The translations under genes were made by a program, and so were the position numbers. Below the pieces are notes generated by a model that saw only the letters and a program-made list of their open reading frames with translations, was not told the origin of the DNA and made no database searches. From the NCBI GenBank assembly GCA_019192545.1, contig JAHCMI010000038.1:1-64000 (forward strand): a DNA stretch of 64,000 nt, read 5' to 3'. The stretch is from Rivularia sp. MS3 (GTDB lineage Bacteria > Cyanobacteriota > Cyanobacteriia > Cyanobacteriales > Nostocaceae). Below, piece after piece: positions 1 through 9,750 of this stretch; position 1 is the first letter of the stretch, and each line of letters begins with the position of its first letter.

Positions 1-642
1 AACGATAACCTTAGAGGCGGTAACGGCAACGATATCCTACGCGGCGGTGCTGGTAGAGATACTCTTTCTGGTAATGCAGGAAATGACAATCTATTTGGCA
101 ACGGCGGAAATGATAGCCTATTAGGCGGCAGCGGTAACGATAACCTTAGAGGTGGTAACGGTAACGACATTTTACGCGGTGGTGCCGGTAGAGATACGCT
201 TTCTGGTAATGCAGGAAATGACACTTTATTTGGTAATGCCGGAAATGACAGTCTATTAGGCGGCAACGGCAACGACAGCTTAAATGGTGGTAATGGTAAC
301 GATACTTTACGTGGTGGTAACGGTAGAGATACCCTAATCGGCGGTAACGGCAATGACAGTTTATTTGGTGGTGCTGGTGCAGATACTTTAACTGGCGGCG
401 CTGGTGCGGATACTTTGACTGGTGGTGCTGGTGCTGATTTATTTAACATTCAAGGCTTCGACACCATTACAGACTTTAGATTCTTTGAAGGTGATAGATT
501 CACTATTACCTCTGGCTTCAGCAGCAATATTAGTGATTTCGACATCCAAGGCGACCAATTATTATTCCAAAATCAAGCCATCGCAAATTTGATAGGTGCT
601 CCTTCCGGGTTTGAAGCCCAAGAAGCAATTGTCATGATGTAA
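1..642 (+). CDS. RTX-type calcium-binding repeat protein, C-terminal part (5' end outside window)
   Basis: The frame is open from base 1, so the gene begins upstream. About 140 residues are tandem nonapeptides of the GGxGxDxLx type (for example [18 protein letters not shown]), the calcium-binding beta-roll of RTX/haemolysin-type proteins. These are followed by a non-repetitive tail of about 70 residues with a DTITDF motif typical of the end of such proteins. RTX proteins are normally exported by a type I system through a C-terminal signal and fold outside the cell on binding calcium. The visible repeats also show a higher-order 45-residue period. No catalytic domain is visible in the part seen, so enzyme, adhesin or S-layer roles cannot be separated. 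Confidence 0.9.
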   Translation, partial: NDNLRGGNGNDILRGGAGRDTLSGNAGNDNLFGNGGNDSLLGGSGNDNLRGGNGNDILRGGAGRDTLSGNAGNDTLFGNAGNDSLLGGNGNDSLNGGNGNDTLRGGNGRDTLIGGNGNDSLFGGAGADTLTGGAGADTLTGGAGADLFNIQGFDTITDFRFFEGDRFTITSGFSSNISDFDIQGDQLLFQNQAIANLIGAPSGFEAQEAIVMM

Positions 643-1454
643 AAAGCATCGAAACACAAAAATTTTCTGCACGGAGTTGACATCAAAACGAGCAGAAAGC
701 GATAGCCATTAGATTTCAGTTGTATCTACAGTACCTCTAGAGAACAAGTAAGCTTGTAGGAGGTGTTATCAGCAATAAAATTAGTTTGCTATATTCACGT
801 CTCGCACCAGTCTTAACAAAAGCCAGAAATAGGGTTATAGACAGATGGAAGAGATAATATTTTTTTCTTCTTTTGCTTATCCCCTGCCTTTATTCACCCG
901 ATTTGGTTTGCTCAAAACTAAATTTAAAACCTTTGCTTCCAGGGAATGAAAATGGTGCAAGATGTGAATTATCTCTTTTTTTACCACTTTTCTCAAAAGC
1001 GATTATTAGTAAGCTTGTTGATTTAACTAACTAAAGTTATCCTCACAAGTTCCTCACATTTTTGTATTAGATTGAAAAAGTAGCGGTTAAGAAACATTAT
1101 TTGCTCTTAACAAGTTTATATCCTTTTGGATAAATATGCTCCATTGCAGATTCCTTCCACTTTCATAAGTGCAAAGACTTTGTCTTTAGACTGCTTTCAA
1201 GAGCTTGTCAACAAGCAATGAATTCTTTGCACTTGTTTTTTGACACTAATATTTGGCGTTACTGATTAAAAGCATGAATAGCTGCCTAAACCCCAGGTTT
1301 TAAGGATTGATGGGGCATACTATACATGAAAAAATAAATTCATATTTCACTCGATCAACGTCTAATATTTTTTGAATAAAGAATAATCATATATAGTCAT
1401 CCTGAATTATTTAGGACTGCTATAGATAGCAATTATAAATAGAGAGAAAATAAA
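643..1454. other. Intergenic region, 812 bp, with nested inverted repeat
   Basis: No convincing gene. It holds an 11-bp inverted repeat AAGTGCAAAGA (1167-1177) / TCTTTGCACTT (1224-1234). Inside it lies a small hairpin GCTTGT/ACAAGC (1203-1208/1211-1216), and a T-rich tract follows at 1235-1240. This could be a terminator or a structured leader. A 26-codon frame at 945 lies in a dispersed repeat (ATGGTGCAAGA) and is not credited. Confidence 0.4.
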
Positions 1455-2588
1455 ATGACTTCTACAAAGGTATTTTCAGGCTTTCAAAAGCATATTCCCA
1501 TTACGGGAGATATATCTTTAAAAGACCCTATTGCGTATAAATCTACACGATTAATGGCTGGAGTTCTCAATGGGATTCACGTAGCTTCGGCAGAAGCTTA
1601 TATGAACGGTGTAGAAATACCAGATTCTGTTTTTAGACTGCTGTTGCACTCATCAATGCCCATTTTATTCAAACATTGTCCTGGTTTATTAGCTCCCTAC
1701 GAATGGGTATTAGATGAATCTGATAGTCTAGCTGAATCTTCACAAGAACTAATGAAGATTCAGTACGATTTACCGCAAACTATGCTGAATTTGATGTTAG
1801 GAGATTGGGAAGTTATTTATCCTAAATACAGTATGGGATTTTGGGAAAATGGAGCTAAAAATCTAGAAGAATGCCAAATGCACGCAATCGATTTGATAAT
1901 CGAGCGACTAGAAATAGCTGACGGCGACCATATTTTAGATTTAGGCTGTGGCTGGGGTTGCGTGGCAAACTACATTATGTCTAAGTTCCCCAATGTCAGA
2001 TTTACAGGATTGAATTTAAGCCATCAACAATGCGAATATATACGTCGCAAAATGCAAGACTCCCAGAGTTATTTAAGTTCGGGTAGATTTACGCTTTATG
2101 AAGATGATTTAAATCGTGTAGAGTTCGCTGAGAAATTTGACAAAATTCTTTCAGTTGGACTTTTTGAGCATGTGGGAAATCTAACTAATTCCTTTCAAAA
2201 ATTAGCGTCGCTTCTTAAAAGTGATGGAAAAGCATTCATTCATATTATTACTGTTCGTATTCCCAATAATATGTCATCAGGCTTTACCCATAAGTACATT
2301 TTTCCTCACGGGCGTTACTGGAATTATGATGCAATTCCAAATCATAATCGCGATCTTAAAACCGTCGATCGGTGGTATGTAAACGGCATGAATTACCACA
2401 AAACTTTGAATGCATGGTTGCAAAGATTTGACAATTATCAAGATCGAATTAAATGTTTAGACTACGGCATGAACTACAAAAAATTCCGTAGAATGTGGCG
2501 CTTCTATTTACTTCTGTTAGGAACGATTTTTGCAACTTGCGATGGTGAATATAATGGTAACGGTCAGTATCTTATGGTTCGTACTTGA
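1455..2588 (+). CDS. SAM-dependent methyltransferase, cyclopropane-fatty-acid synthase family
   Basis: A 377-residue class I methyltransferase. The glycine-rich SAM motif ILDLGCGWG is at about residues 160-168, followed by FTGLNLSHQQ (about 185) and ILSVGLFEHVGN (about 233), the pattern of the CFA synthase / coclaurine N-methyltransferase-like group. The N-terminal 140 residues carry the helical lid usual in this group. The C-terminus has the aromatic RMWRFYLLLLG segment. The product may modify unsaturated lipids or a small amine; the substrate cannot be read from sequence. The ATG follows AGAGAGA at a good distance. It is transcribed alone and converges on the large kinase gene. Confidence 0.85.
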   Translation: MTSTKVFSGFQKHIPITGDISLKDPIAYKSTRLMAGVLNGIHVASAEAYMNGVEIPDSVFRLLLHSSMPILFKHCPGLLAPYEWVLDESDSLAESSQELMKIQYDLPQTMLNLMLGDWEVIYPKYSMGFWENGAKNLEECQMHAIDLIIERLEIADGDHILDLGCGWGCVANYIMSKFPNVRFTGLNLSHQQCEYIRRKMQDSQSYLSSGRFTLYEDDLNRVEFAEKFDKILSVGLFEHVGNLTNSFQKLASLLKSDGKAFIHIITVRIPNNMSSGFTHKYIFPHGRYWNYDAIPNHNRDLKTVDRWYVNGMNYHKTLNAWLQRFDNYQDRIKCLDYGMNYKKFRRMWRFYLLLLGTIFATCDGEYNGNGQYLMVRT

Positions 2589-2599
2589 TTATCTAGGAA

Positions 2600-2739
2600 C
2601 TATAGCGATTTTCACTTAGGTGCAATGCAGTCTGAACTTCACGAATTACGAATTATCTTCATCCCTTCCCATTTGCAAAATAGTAAAGAGGGATGTCCGT
2701 CAGCACATTTGTATTCTACTCAACCGAAAACTGCTATAG
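2600..2739. repeat. MITE-like element with imperfect terminal inverted repeats
   Basis: The left end CTATAGCGATTTTCACTT (2600-2617) matches the reverse complement of the right end (ending 2739, CTATAGCAGTTTTCGGTT) with only transition differences. The core has no coding capacity. Related ends occur at 30761-30857 and, partly, at 50091-50190. It fills the gap between two convergent genes. Confidence 0.55.
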
Positions 2740-2795
2740 TTAACCGGATTTATTACAACTGGTAGCTGATTACTAATTACTACTTGCTCGGAGAA

Positions 2796-5700
2796 TTAGG
2801 ACAAAACTCCATTTATAGTATTGAGCAAGTCGTATTGGGTAAATGGTTTGGCTAAAAACCCTTGAATTCCAGTGCCTGCTGCTTTAGCTAAAGCTTCAGT
2901 AGATATTAATCCGCTCATGGCAATAATTTTTACTTGCGGGTTTAGCTGTTGCAAAGTCGCTATAGCTGTTGCTCCGTCCATTTCTGGCATCATCATATCT
3001 ATTAACACCAGACTAATTGCAGTTTTGTTCTGGACATATGTTGAAATTGCTTCGATGCCATCTGCGGCTGTAAGAATCTTGAAGTTTTGACTTTCTAATG
3101 TAGTTTTAATAATTTCACAAATTGCTGGTTCGTCATCTACTATTAGAATCTGCTCTGAGTTTCCTAAAAGCGCTATATTTTCTTGTGCTGGTTTGATTCT
3201 TTTATCCTGAGTGCTTGGTAAGTATATTTTGAATTGACTACCTTTTCCTAACTCACTAGTTACTTCGATAAAACCACCGTGGTTTTTAATTATGCCAATA
3301 GCAGTTGATAAACCCAATCCCGTTCCTTTTCCGACTTCTTTAGTGGTGAAGAAAGGATCGAAAACGCGCTCGATTGCTTCTGGAGAAATCCCTATGCCAG
3401 TATCGGCAATGGTAACTACAACATAATAGCCAACTTGTGCCTCAATATTCATTTTGGCATAGCTTTCATCAACATATAGGTTTTGTGCAGAAATAGTTAT
3501 AGTTCCACCGTTGGGCATGGCATCGCGAGCATTAACTACTAAATTCACGAACACTTGATGCATTTGCGTCGGATCTGCGAAAACTGTCAATAGGTCTTGC
3601 GGTAGATACCTGTTGATGGCAATTGATTTGGTAAATGTTCTATTGGCAAACTGCTCAATTTCTTTTAAGAGATGCTTGATTTGCAGTACGGTGCGCTTAC
3701 CTTCATTACCGCGAGCGAATGTAAGTATTTGCTTAACTAAGTCGGCTCCCCGTTTGGCACTGTCTTCTAACATGGAAAGCATTTCGCGACAATCTCCATC
3801 TTGGTTATTCAACTTGAAGGGTAAAAGTTGAGCGATGGCCAAAATCGGTGTGAGCATATTATTCAAATCGTGAGCGATACCGGAGGCTAAAGTTCCCAAA
3901 CTTTCTAAACGTTGAGTACGGAGAAACTGGTTTTCTAATTGCTTTGTCTGGGTGATGTCAGTATCCACAGTCAAAATTGATTCGGGTTTTCCGGCTTCGT
4001 CGCATACAAGAGTCCAACGGCTAGCAACGATAATATTTTGACCTGTTTTAGTGATTTTATGTAATTCCCCTTGCCAGGAACCAATTTCAATTACTTCCCG
4101 TAATGCCGATTCTAATTCCGGTGAAATTTCTTCATATAAAAGTTCTTTGGCTGTCTTTCCGATTAATTCTTCTTTCTTCCAACCATATATATGCTCGGTG
4201 CTGCTGTTGCAATATAAAATAGTTTCTTCTAAATCTTTAACTAAAATTGCATCGGTTGTAATATCGAGCAGTTGCGCTTGTTCTTTAATTTTTTCTTCGG
4301 CTTCCTTGCGTCGCGTGATGTCAGAAAAGGAAGTAACTACACGATAAGGAAGATTTCCTCCGGGTAAGAATAGCGGTTCGGAGTTAATCAAAATCCAAGT
4401 CAGTTTTCCATTTGGTTTATAAACTCCCATCACCGTATATAAACATGGTTTACCGGTACGCAAAACAACCATCGCCGGATGAGTTTCACCGGGGAAAGGA
4501 GAACCATCTTCATGGATTGTACGCCAGCGAGGATCTACACAATTACGTCCTTTTATTTGTTCGGCTGATAGCCCTAAAATCTTTTGGGCACTGGCATTAC
4601 AGGAAATTATAGTACCATCTGCTTGCTGAATTACTACGCCTTCATGCATCGATTTTACAACCGAGCGGTAGCGCTCTTTACTTTCTCTTAACTCTAATTC
4701 TACCTGCTTAATTTCGGTGATATCAGTGATAGTACCCAGATATCCCGTAATTTTTCCTGTTTGATTGCGAATAGCGATCGCATTGCCAACTACCCAATTA
4801 ACTTTACCTTCAGGGGTGCGGAAGCGATATTCCATTGCAAACTCTTCTCCGGTAGCAGCAGTATCGTACCATGCGGTTAAAACTTGCTCTTTGTCTTCAG
4901 GATGTAGCGCTTGTACCCAACCTTCTCCTGATGCTTCTTGTTGACGCAAACCAGTAATTTCCGACCAACGCGGGTTAATAAATAAACATCCTCCTCGAGC
5001 ATCTGTTTGAAAAATTCCCACAGGAGCATGAGTAACCAATACCCGAAAACATTCTTCACTAGTACGTAATCTGTCTTCGGCTTGAAAACGTTCGGTAATA
5101 TCTCTATCAATACCGCGATAGCCACGAAAATAACCGTTTGCGTCAAATATAGGTACGCCGCTGGTTTCCATAATTACGGTATGTCCGTTTTTATGAAACT
5201 TGATATTTTCTAAATTTTTAAACTGCTGTTTTTCGATAATAAATGAGTTAAAAACCTCACTAAGCCGCTTACCTTCTTCGGTAGGGAGCAAATCTAACGG
5301 CGTTTTACCTAAAATTTCTTGAGGGGTATAACCGAGAATATCCAAGACTTTTGGACTAGCATAAGTAAAAAGGCCATACTCGTTGATTTCCCATACCCAA
5401 TCGCTCGATATTTCTACCAAAGAACGAAATCTGGCTTCAGAAGTTTGTAGCGCAATTTCTGCCCGCTTGCGAGCCGTGATATCAATATCTACTCCATCTA
5501 CAATCAAATCGCCATTTTTACGATTGGAACAGCGAAAATTGTTGCCAAACCATTTTACTTGTCCTAAAACATCAATTGCTCGATATTCTATATAGTGCGA
5601 TTGATGTTGCTCCCCAGAAGCAGTTATTAATGCTTGTGCAAATTGCTCTCTATCATCCAGATGAATTGTTGCGAGTACATCTTCGGGATAAGCGCTCATA

Positions 5701-6770
5701 TCCACGGGATTTAAACCCAACAATTGACGATAACCAACGCTAGCATAGGGAATAGACACGTTACCATCAGTATGGTAAATAAAGCGATAGATTCCTACAG
5801 GATTATTATCGGCAATTGTTTCTAGCTGTTGCAGTCTCTCCCTGAAGGCAATTTCTTCACGTTTGCGCTTGCTAATGTCGCGAATCACAGCAATTAAACC
5901 GATATTATCGCCACCATTATCTTTAAGCACGCTAACTGATGACTCAACGAAGATTTCTTCGCCATTATTTTTTATATGAATATTCTCTCCCTGCCAAGCT
6001 TCTGTCGCCGACAAAGCATTACATGCAGCTTGCTCGTCTTCATCATTATGCCACCGAGAATTATAAGCTTCTTCGATTTGTCTGCCTAAAAAATTTTCCA
6101 GCTTGATGTTATATAACTTTTCTGCTGCTTGATTTAAATAAGTAATTCTATGCTCGCTATCAATCCCGACTACTGCATCACCAATTCTATTTAAAATATT
6201 AGTCTCAAAATTAGTTTCTAAATGATTTGCAAAATTAATTTGCTTGTGTGAATCGTAATAGTTATGTGCTTGAGCCTGCCATTGCTGTAGCGCTTGTAAA
6301 TCAAAATCTTGCAGCAAACTTTCCCGAGTTACAATTCCAACTATGCGCTCTAAATCATCCACAATCGGCAAATGCCCGATTCGATGCTGACGCATTAATT
6401 CTAATGCCGTGAATATATTATTATTTTGAGACTGCTTTAAGGTTACTACTTGCCGAGTCATTACTTCGGCAACTTTCACATCATTTAAATTATTCTTAGA
6501 TAAAATAAATCTTATTATATCTGAAGAAGTTAATATACCCTGAAGATGTAAGTTTTCACAAACTAGTACGCAATCAGTTCGTTGATTGTTACCTGTAATT
6601 TTTACCGGTTCGAGATTTGGTGCATTCAAATTTTGATTGGTGTTTTGCCCCGGATTTCTCAATAAAGCAATCGCATCAATACCCAAAGTCTCTGGTGCCA
6701 CTATTACAGGAGAAGTATCTATAACCCCAGCTAAACAAGTAAAATCAATAGATTCGGCATTTGAGTGCAT
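2796..6770 (-). CDS. Hybrid sensor histidine kinase with CBS pair, six PAS domains and C-terminal receiver
   Basis: A 1324-residue soluble kinase. In order: a pair of CBS domains (about 20-160), six PAS/PAC modules (about 185-940, each ending in an ITxRKxAE-like linker), HisKA with phospho-acceptor His in IAHDLNNML, HATPase with N box (NLVVNARDAM), DTGIGIS and GTGLGLS motifs, and a receiver domain with phospho-acceptor Asp in VLIDMMMPEMDG and Lys in LAKPF. No membrane segment is seen, so it is probably cytoplasmic. CBS domains usually bind adenosyl nucleotides, which suggests it combines energy state with PAS-sensed signals. No separate response regulator lies beside it. The ATG start puts the CBS domains close to the N-terminus. 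Confidence 0.93.
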   Translation of the reverse strand: MHSNAESIDFTCLAGVIDTSPVIVAPETLGIDAIALLRNPGQNTNQNLNAPNLEPVKITGNNQRTDCVLVCENLHLQGILTSSDIIRFILSKNNLNDVKVAEVMTRQVVTLKQSQNNNIFTALELMRQHRIGHLPIVDDLERIVGIVTRESLLQDFDLQALQQWQAQAHNYYDSHKQINFANHLETNFETNILNRIGDAVVGIDSEHRITYLNQAAEKLYNIKLENFLGRQIEEAYNSRWHNDEDEQAACNALSATEAWQGENIHIKNNGEEIFVESSVSVLKDNGGDNIGLIAVIRDISKRKREEIAFRERLQQLETIADNNPVGIYRFIYHTDGNVSIPYASVGYRQLLGLNPVDMSAYPEDVLATIHLDDREQFAQALITASGEQHQSHYIEYRAIDVLGQVKWFGNNFRCSNRKNGDLIVDGVDIDITARKRAEIALQTSEARFRSLVEISSDWVWEINEYGLFTYASPKVLDILGYTPQEILGKTPLDLLPTEEGKRLSEVFNSFIIEKQQFKNLENIKFHKNGHTVIMETSGVPIFDANGYFRGYRGIDRDITERFQAEDRLRTSEECFRVLVTHAPVGIFQTDARGGCLFINPRWSEITGLRQQEASGEGWVQALHPEDKEQVLTAWYDTAATGEEFAMEYRFRTPEGKVNWVVGNAIAIRNQTGKITGYLGTITDITEIKQVELELRESKERYRSVVKSMHEGVVIQQADGTIISCNASAQKILGLSAEQIKGRNCVDPRWRTIHEDGSPFPGETHPAMVVLRTGKPCLYTVMGVYKPNGKLTWILINSEPLFLPGGNLPYRVVTSFSDITRRKEAEEKIKEQAQLLDITTDAILVKDLEETILYCNSSTEHIYGWKKEELIGKTAKELLYEEISPELESALREVIEIGSWQGELHKITKTGQNIIVASRWTLVCDEAGKPESILTVDTDITQTKQLENQFLRTQRLESLGTLASGIAHDLNNMLTPILAIAQLLPFKLNNQDGDCREMLSMLEDSAKRGADLVKQILTFARGNEGKRTVLQIKHLLKEIEQFANRTFTKSIAINRYLPQDLLTVFADPTQMHQVFVNLVVNARDAMPNGGTITISAQNLYVDESYAKMNIEAQVGYYVVVTIADTGIGISPEAIERVFDPFFTTKEVGKGTGLGLSTAIGIIKNHGGFIEVTSELGKGSQFKIYLPSTQDKRIKPAQENIALLGNSEQILIVDDEPAICEIIKTTLESQNFKILTAADGIEAISTYVQNKTAISLVLIDMMMPEMDGATAIATLQQLNPQVKIIAMSGLISTEALAKAAGTGIQGFLAKPFTQYDLLNTINGVLS

Positions 6771-7137
6771 AATGAAAATGCTTAACTAAAAACTTAAGCT
6801 CAACATTAACAAAACCTTATACCTCTAACTTTAACGTTGATTGCAACCTATATTTTTATTCAAAAACATTAAATAAGATTTAATTTAATAGCGAGCAATC
6901 ACTAACATTGTCTCAATAATAGACACTGCGAGCATTGCAGAAAATATTCTCATAAAAAACATCATTATATTAATTATTGTAAATAAATAATTGCAACAAA
7001 AGTTAGGATTAATTTGAGAGAATGCTTTAAAAGTATCGTTATTAAGCTGATTTGACATCCTCGCCGCCCGTTTAAGAGCGGCGATTCTTATCTATCCAAA
7101 CAACTCAGGTTGTATGAATAATGAAGGGGTGTGAAAA
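6771..7137. other. Intergenic region, 367 bp, AT-rich with one GC hairpin
   Basis: Upstream of the kinase gene and downstream of the GHL10 gene on the same strand. The only clear structure is a hairpin TCGCCGC (7061-7067) / GCGGCGA (7078-7084) preceded by TTTGACATCC. This resembles end hairpins of IS200/IS605-type elements, but no transposase is present. The rest is AT-rich and should hold the kinase promoter. Confidence 0.4.
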
Positions 7138-8328
7138 TTACCTCATGGCAGAGCGGAAAGCAGGCGCGGGAAACATAGCTTGAAAACCCGCTTGTCTGTA
7201 CCGCTTCGATTCTTGGCTGCGATTCCACAAACTTTCATAATAAAAGAAACATACCCCTAAATTATTTTGACGAGATGCTTTAACTTGAGATTGGATTTGT
7301 TGCATCGAAACAGGTTTGTTTCGCAATCCTGCCATAATACCTACCGCTGTCGGAATCTTCTTTTGCGTTTCTTGCATTTCTTCGCGGTTGATATTAGCAA
7401 CGAATGACTGCAAATTATTACGGTAAACTTGCACGATTAGCTCGTCTACAATATCTTCTCTCACCCATTTAAGCCAATCTTGCAAATGCAGTTTGTAAGC
7501 AAAATCATAGTAATTTGGAGAAACAGAGAAAATTGCATCGGGTTTTCTAGTTTTTACAGCATGGTTGAGCTTTATCATAAATTCGCTAATTTTATCCGCT
7601 CTCCAGCGTACCCAGTCTCTATCGTCAGGATTATCAGGGGGATTATGGCCAGTCTCTTGCCGGTACAGAGCAACGGTATACTTGTCATAACCAAACTCGC
7701 GGGGTAAGCTCATGTGGTCATCAAACTGAATTCCGTCTGCATCATATTGGGTAATTACTTCAGTCACTAATTCAGAAACAAATTTTTGTACCTGGGGATG
7801 AAATGGATTTAACCAAGCATTTTCACCCGCAACCCCAATCGTGGTTTGACTTCCATCCTGTTTTTGCGTTAACCAATCAGGATGTTTTAAGGCTAGTTCC
7901 GAACTTTGAGGAATCATAAAACCGAATTCAAACCAAGGAATTACCATTAAATGTTTTCGGTGTGCTTGAGAAATCAAGTCTGCTAAAATATCTTGCCCTT
8001 GCTCACCTCTATAAAAAAAGGGAATACCGGCTCTGCGTGCGGCATTAGATGGATATTTTGTATAACCGGAATTCCACACTACTGGATAAATAGTATTAAA
8101 ATTCATGCGTCGCAATAACAAAACAGCATCATTAACTTTCACACGCGACTTAAGAATATTAAAATCATTACTAGTCATCCACACACCGCGAATTTCTTCA
8201 CGAGGTTGTTGTGCTGCTACAGGAGCCAGACTATTTAAGAGCAAACAAAAAACTATCGATGACAAAAACAATAATGGCAGAAGCTTTTTTAACAGTGCAT
8301 CCTTAACATAAAACAATTTGCTATCCAT
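7138..8328 (-). CDS. Secreted glycoside hydrolase-like family 10 (GHL10, DUF187) protein
   Basis: A 396-residue protein with an N-terminal signal segment (LLPLLFLSSIVFCLLLNSLA, about 14-33), then the GHL10 TIM-barrel region beginning EEIRGVWMTSNDFN and including YPVVWNSGYTKYPS, IPWFEFGFM and the acidic DGIQFDDHMSLP loop. The family is thought to act on extracellular or envelope glycans, but substrates are mostly unproven. It is expected in the periplasm or outside the cell. A close paralogue lies at 10130-11407 on the same strand, with a DoxX gene and a small membrane gene between them on the opposite strand. Confidence 0.85.
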   Translation of the reverse strand: MDSKLFYVKDALLKKLLPLLFLSSIVFCLLLNSLAPVAAQQPREEIRGVWMTSNDFNILKSRVKVNDAVLLLRRMNFNTIYPVVWNSGYTKYPSNAARRAGIPFFYRGEQGQDILADLISQAHRKHLMVIPWFEFGFMIPQSSELALKHPDWLTQKQDGSQTTIGVAGENAWLNPFHPQVQKFVSELVTEVITQYDADGIQFDDHMSLPREFGYDKYTVALYRQETGHNPPDNPDDRDWVRWRADKISEFMIKLNHAVKTRKPDAIFSVSPNYYDFAYKLHLQDWLKWVREDIVDELIVQVYRNNLQSFVANINREEMQETQKKIPTAVGIMAGLRNKPVSMQQIQSQVKASRQNNLGVCFFYYESLWNRSQESKRYRQAGFQAMFPAPAFRSAMR

Positions 8329-8777
8329 ACCACAAGTATTTATATCTATTGATGTAAAGAGATTTATTTGTGGTAGCGCATTCCCTACTTACGTTCGATT
8401 TCAAATCAATTTCGACAACACTTTTAGTATTTTATACAGCAAAATAATATTTTATCTCAGTAATATTACTTCAAGTTAAGATAAAGGATAGGGGTACGTT
8501 CGTCTGCCATGTTGGAATTCTAAAAATAACGCGATCGCATCATGGATAACCGCAGCAAATTTTGACTTAATTAAAATTCATGTATTTTCATATTCATCAA
8601 GATTGTTTAACTCTTTTGAAAGTCTAGATGAGCTAATGGAGAAGCTTTTTAGACTTACCTGACAAAAACTTTCTGAGACAACTTAATAAATTATTTTATA
8701 TATTTACATTTCTTAACTTATTTGTTAAATTAATTAATATAGATATGACAAATTTGCCTTGCATCAATAATTGAGAA
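8329..8777. other. Intergenic region between divergent GHL10 and DoxX genes
   Basis: 449 bp that must hold both divergent promoters. A HIP1 octamer GCGATCGC is at 8531-8538. No gene or strong hairpin was recognised. Confidence 0.4.
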
Positions 8778-9317
8778 ATGACTAATAACGCACTAATAAC
8801 AACTATCTTCAAGCCTAATACCAGCCCTAAGTTTTTCTCACAAACAGGATGGGCGATTCTGAGAGCCGTAGTTGGCATCATGATGATTCACAACGGTTTA
8901 GATAAATTGGGCAACATTGAAAGCTTTGCAGAAGCTTATGTTAAGGTTATCGGCTTACCTTTCCCCATATTCTTTAGCTATGTAGCAGCTTTCACAGAGT
9001 TGATTGGTGCCCCCTTATTGGTACTTGGTTTATTTACCCGTCCGGCAGCTTTTGGTTTATTCTCGACAATGTGCGTTGCAATGTACCATCACGTGTTGGT
9101 TGCAGGTTTGAATATTTCCTACTTGGAACTATCCGCGATTTACGCAGTTTGTTTCCTATTCTTTACCATCAATGGTGCGGGTTTGTTTTCTACCGATGCA
9201 TTAATTGCCAACTGGCTTGATAAAACTGCATTATCAATGCAAGCTAAGCAGATTATGCGATTGGAAAAAGCTTATGAAGCTAGCAGTAGCGAGAAAGCGA
9301 AAGCAGCAATTAAGTAG
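8778..9317 (+). CDS. DoxX family membrane protein
   Basis: 179 residues with four hydrophobic helices: GWAILRAVVGIMMIHNGLDKL near the N-terminus, IFFSYVAAFTELIGAPLLVLGL, AAFGLFSTMCVAMYHH, and a last one around LSAIYAVCFLFFTINGAG. The pattern HNGxxK ... TELxGAxLLxLGLxTRxAA ... GAGxxSxD is that of DoxX / quinol-oxidase-subunit-like proteins, which sit in the inner membrane and in some bacteria take part in redox or thiol stress responses. The specific role here is unknown. The gene stands alone, and a CCCGG hairpin follows 44 bp after the stop. Confidence 0.85.
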   Translation: MTNNALITTIFKPNTSPKFFSQTGWAILRAVVGIMMIHNGLDKLGNIESFAEAYVKVIGLPFPIFFSYVAAFTELIGAPLLVLGLFTRPAAFGLFSTMCVAMYHHVLVAGLNISYLELSAIYAVCFLFFTINGAGLFSTDALIANWLDKTALSMQAKQIMRLEKAYEASSSEKAKAAIK

Positions 9318-9360
9318 AAATAATTCTATATGAGTTGTAATTGCTTAGAGTAATATAAAA

Positions 9361-9391
9361 GCCCGGTTTCTTTAAGAAGCCGGGTTTTTAA
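9361..9391 (+). terminator. Rho-independent terminator after the DoxX gene
   Basis: CCCGGTTTC and GAAGCCGGG form a stem with a short loop, followed by TTTTT. It belongs to the AAACCCGG hairpin family seen at several gene ends in this window. Confidence 0.75.
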
Positions 9392-9411
9392 GTTATAGCG
9401 ATTCTTGCCTC

Positions 9412-9463
9412 TTCCCCTCTCCTGGCGGAAGGAGAGGGGTGCCCAAAGGGCAGGATGAGGTTT
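9412..9463. repeat. Dispersed CCTCATCCTGCCC / GGGCACCCCTCTCC repeat
   Basis: A copy, in reverse orientation, of an extragenic repeat also present at 38311-38365 and in degraded form at 50111-50155. The arms CCCCTCTCC and GGAGAGGGG can pair. It is non-coding. Confidence 0.55.
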
Positions 9464-9499
9464 ATGGCATCAGAGCAGAATTCGATATATTTATTAGAT

Positions 9500-9696
9500 A
9501 GGAATGGCCGCAACTGGCATATTTTTCTTGTAGGGTGCTGTGAGACTTTGACTAATTCTGAACGTAGTAATAACCTTTGACTGTGTCACGCACCAACCTT
9601 GTAGGGTGCTGTGAGACTTTGACTAATTCTGAACGTAGTAATAACCTTTGACTGTGTCACGCACCAACCAACATTTTGACAACTGCGGCCATTCCT
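9500..9696. repeat. Two 71-bp tandem copies bounded by a 13-bp inverted repeat
   Basis: Positions 9527-9597 and 9598-9668 are identical 71-bp copies (they start CTTGTAGGGTGCTGTGAG and end in CACGCACCAA plus C). The unit is flanked by AGGAATGGCCGCA (9500-9512) and its exact reverse complement TGCGGCCATTCCT (9684-9696). It lies between the DoxX gene and the next small gene and is non-coding. Confidence 0.85.
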
Positions 9697-9750
9697 GATT
9701 AGAATTAAAGCTTTATTTTTGCTTGCATACTAACTCAAGTATTTTTTCTC

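Noticed and set aside
945-1025. 26-codon ATG frame in the first intergenic region
   Set aside because: It begins in a dispersed ATGGTGCAAGA repeat and has no ribosome-binding site.
7061-7084. IS200/IS605-type insertion sequence
   Set aside because: Only an end-like hairpin is present, without transposase or a second end, so it is kept as an intergenic hairpin only.
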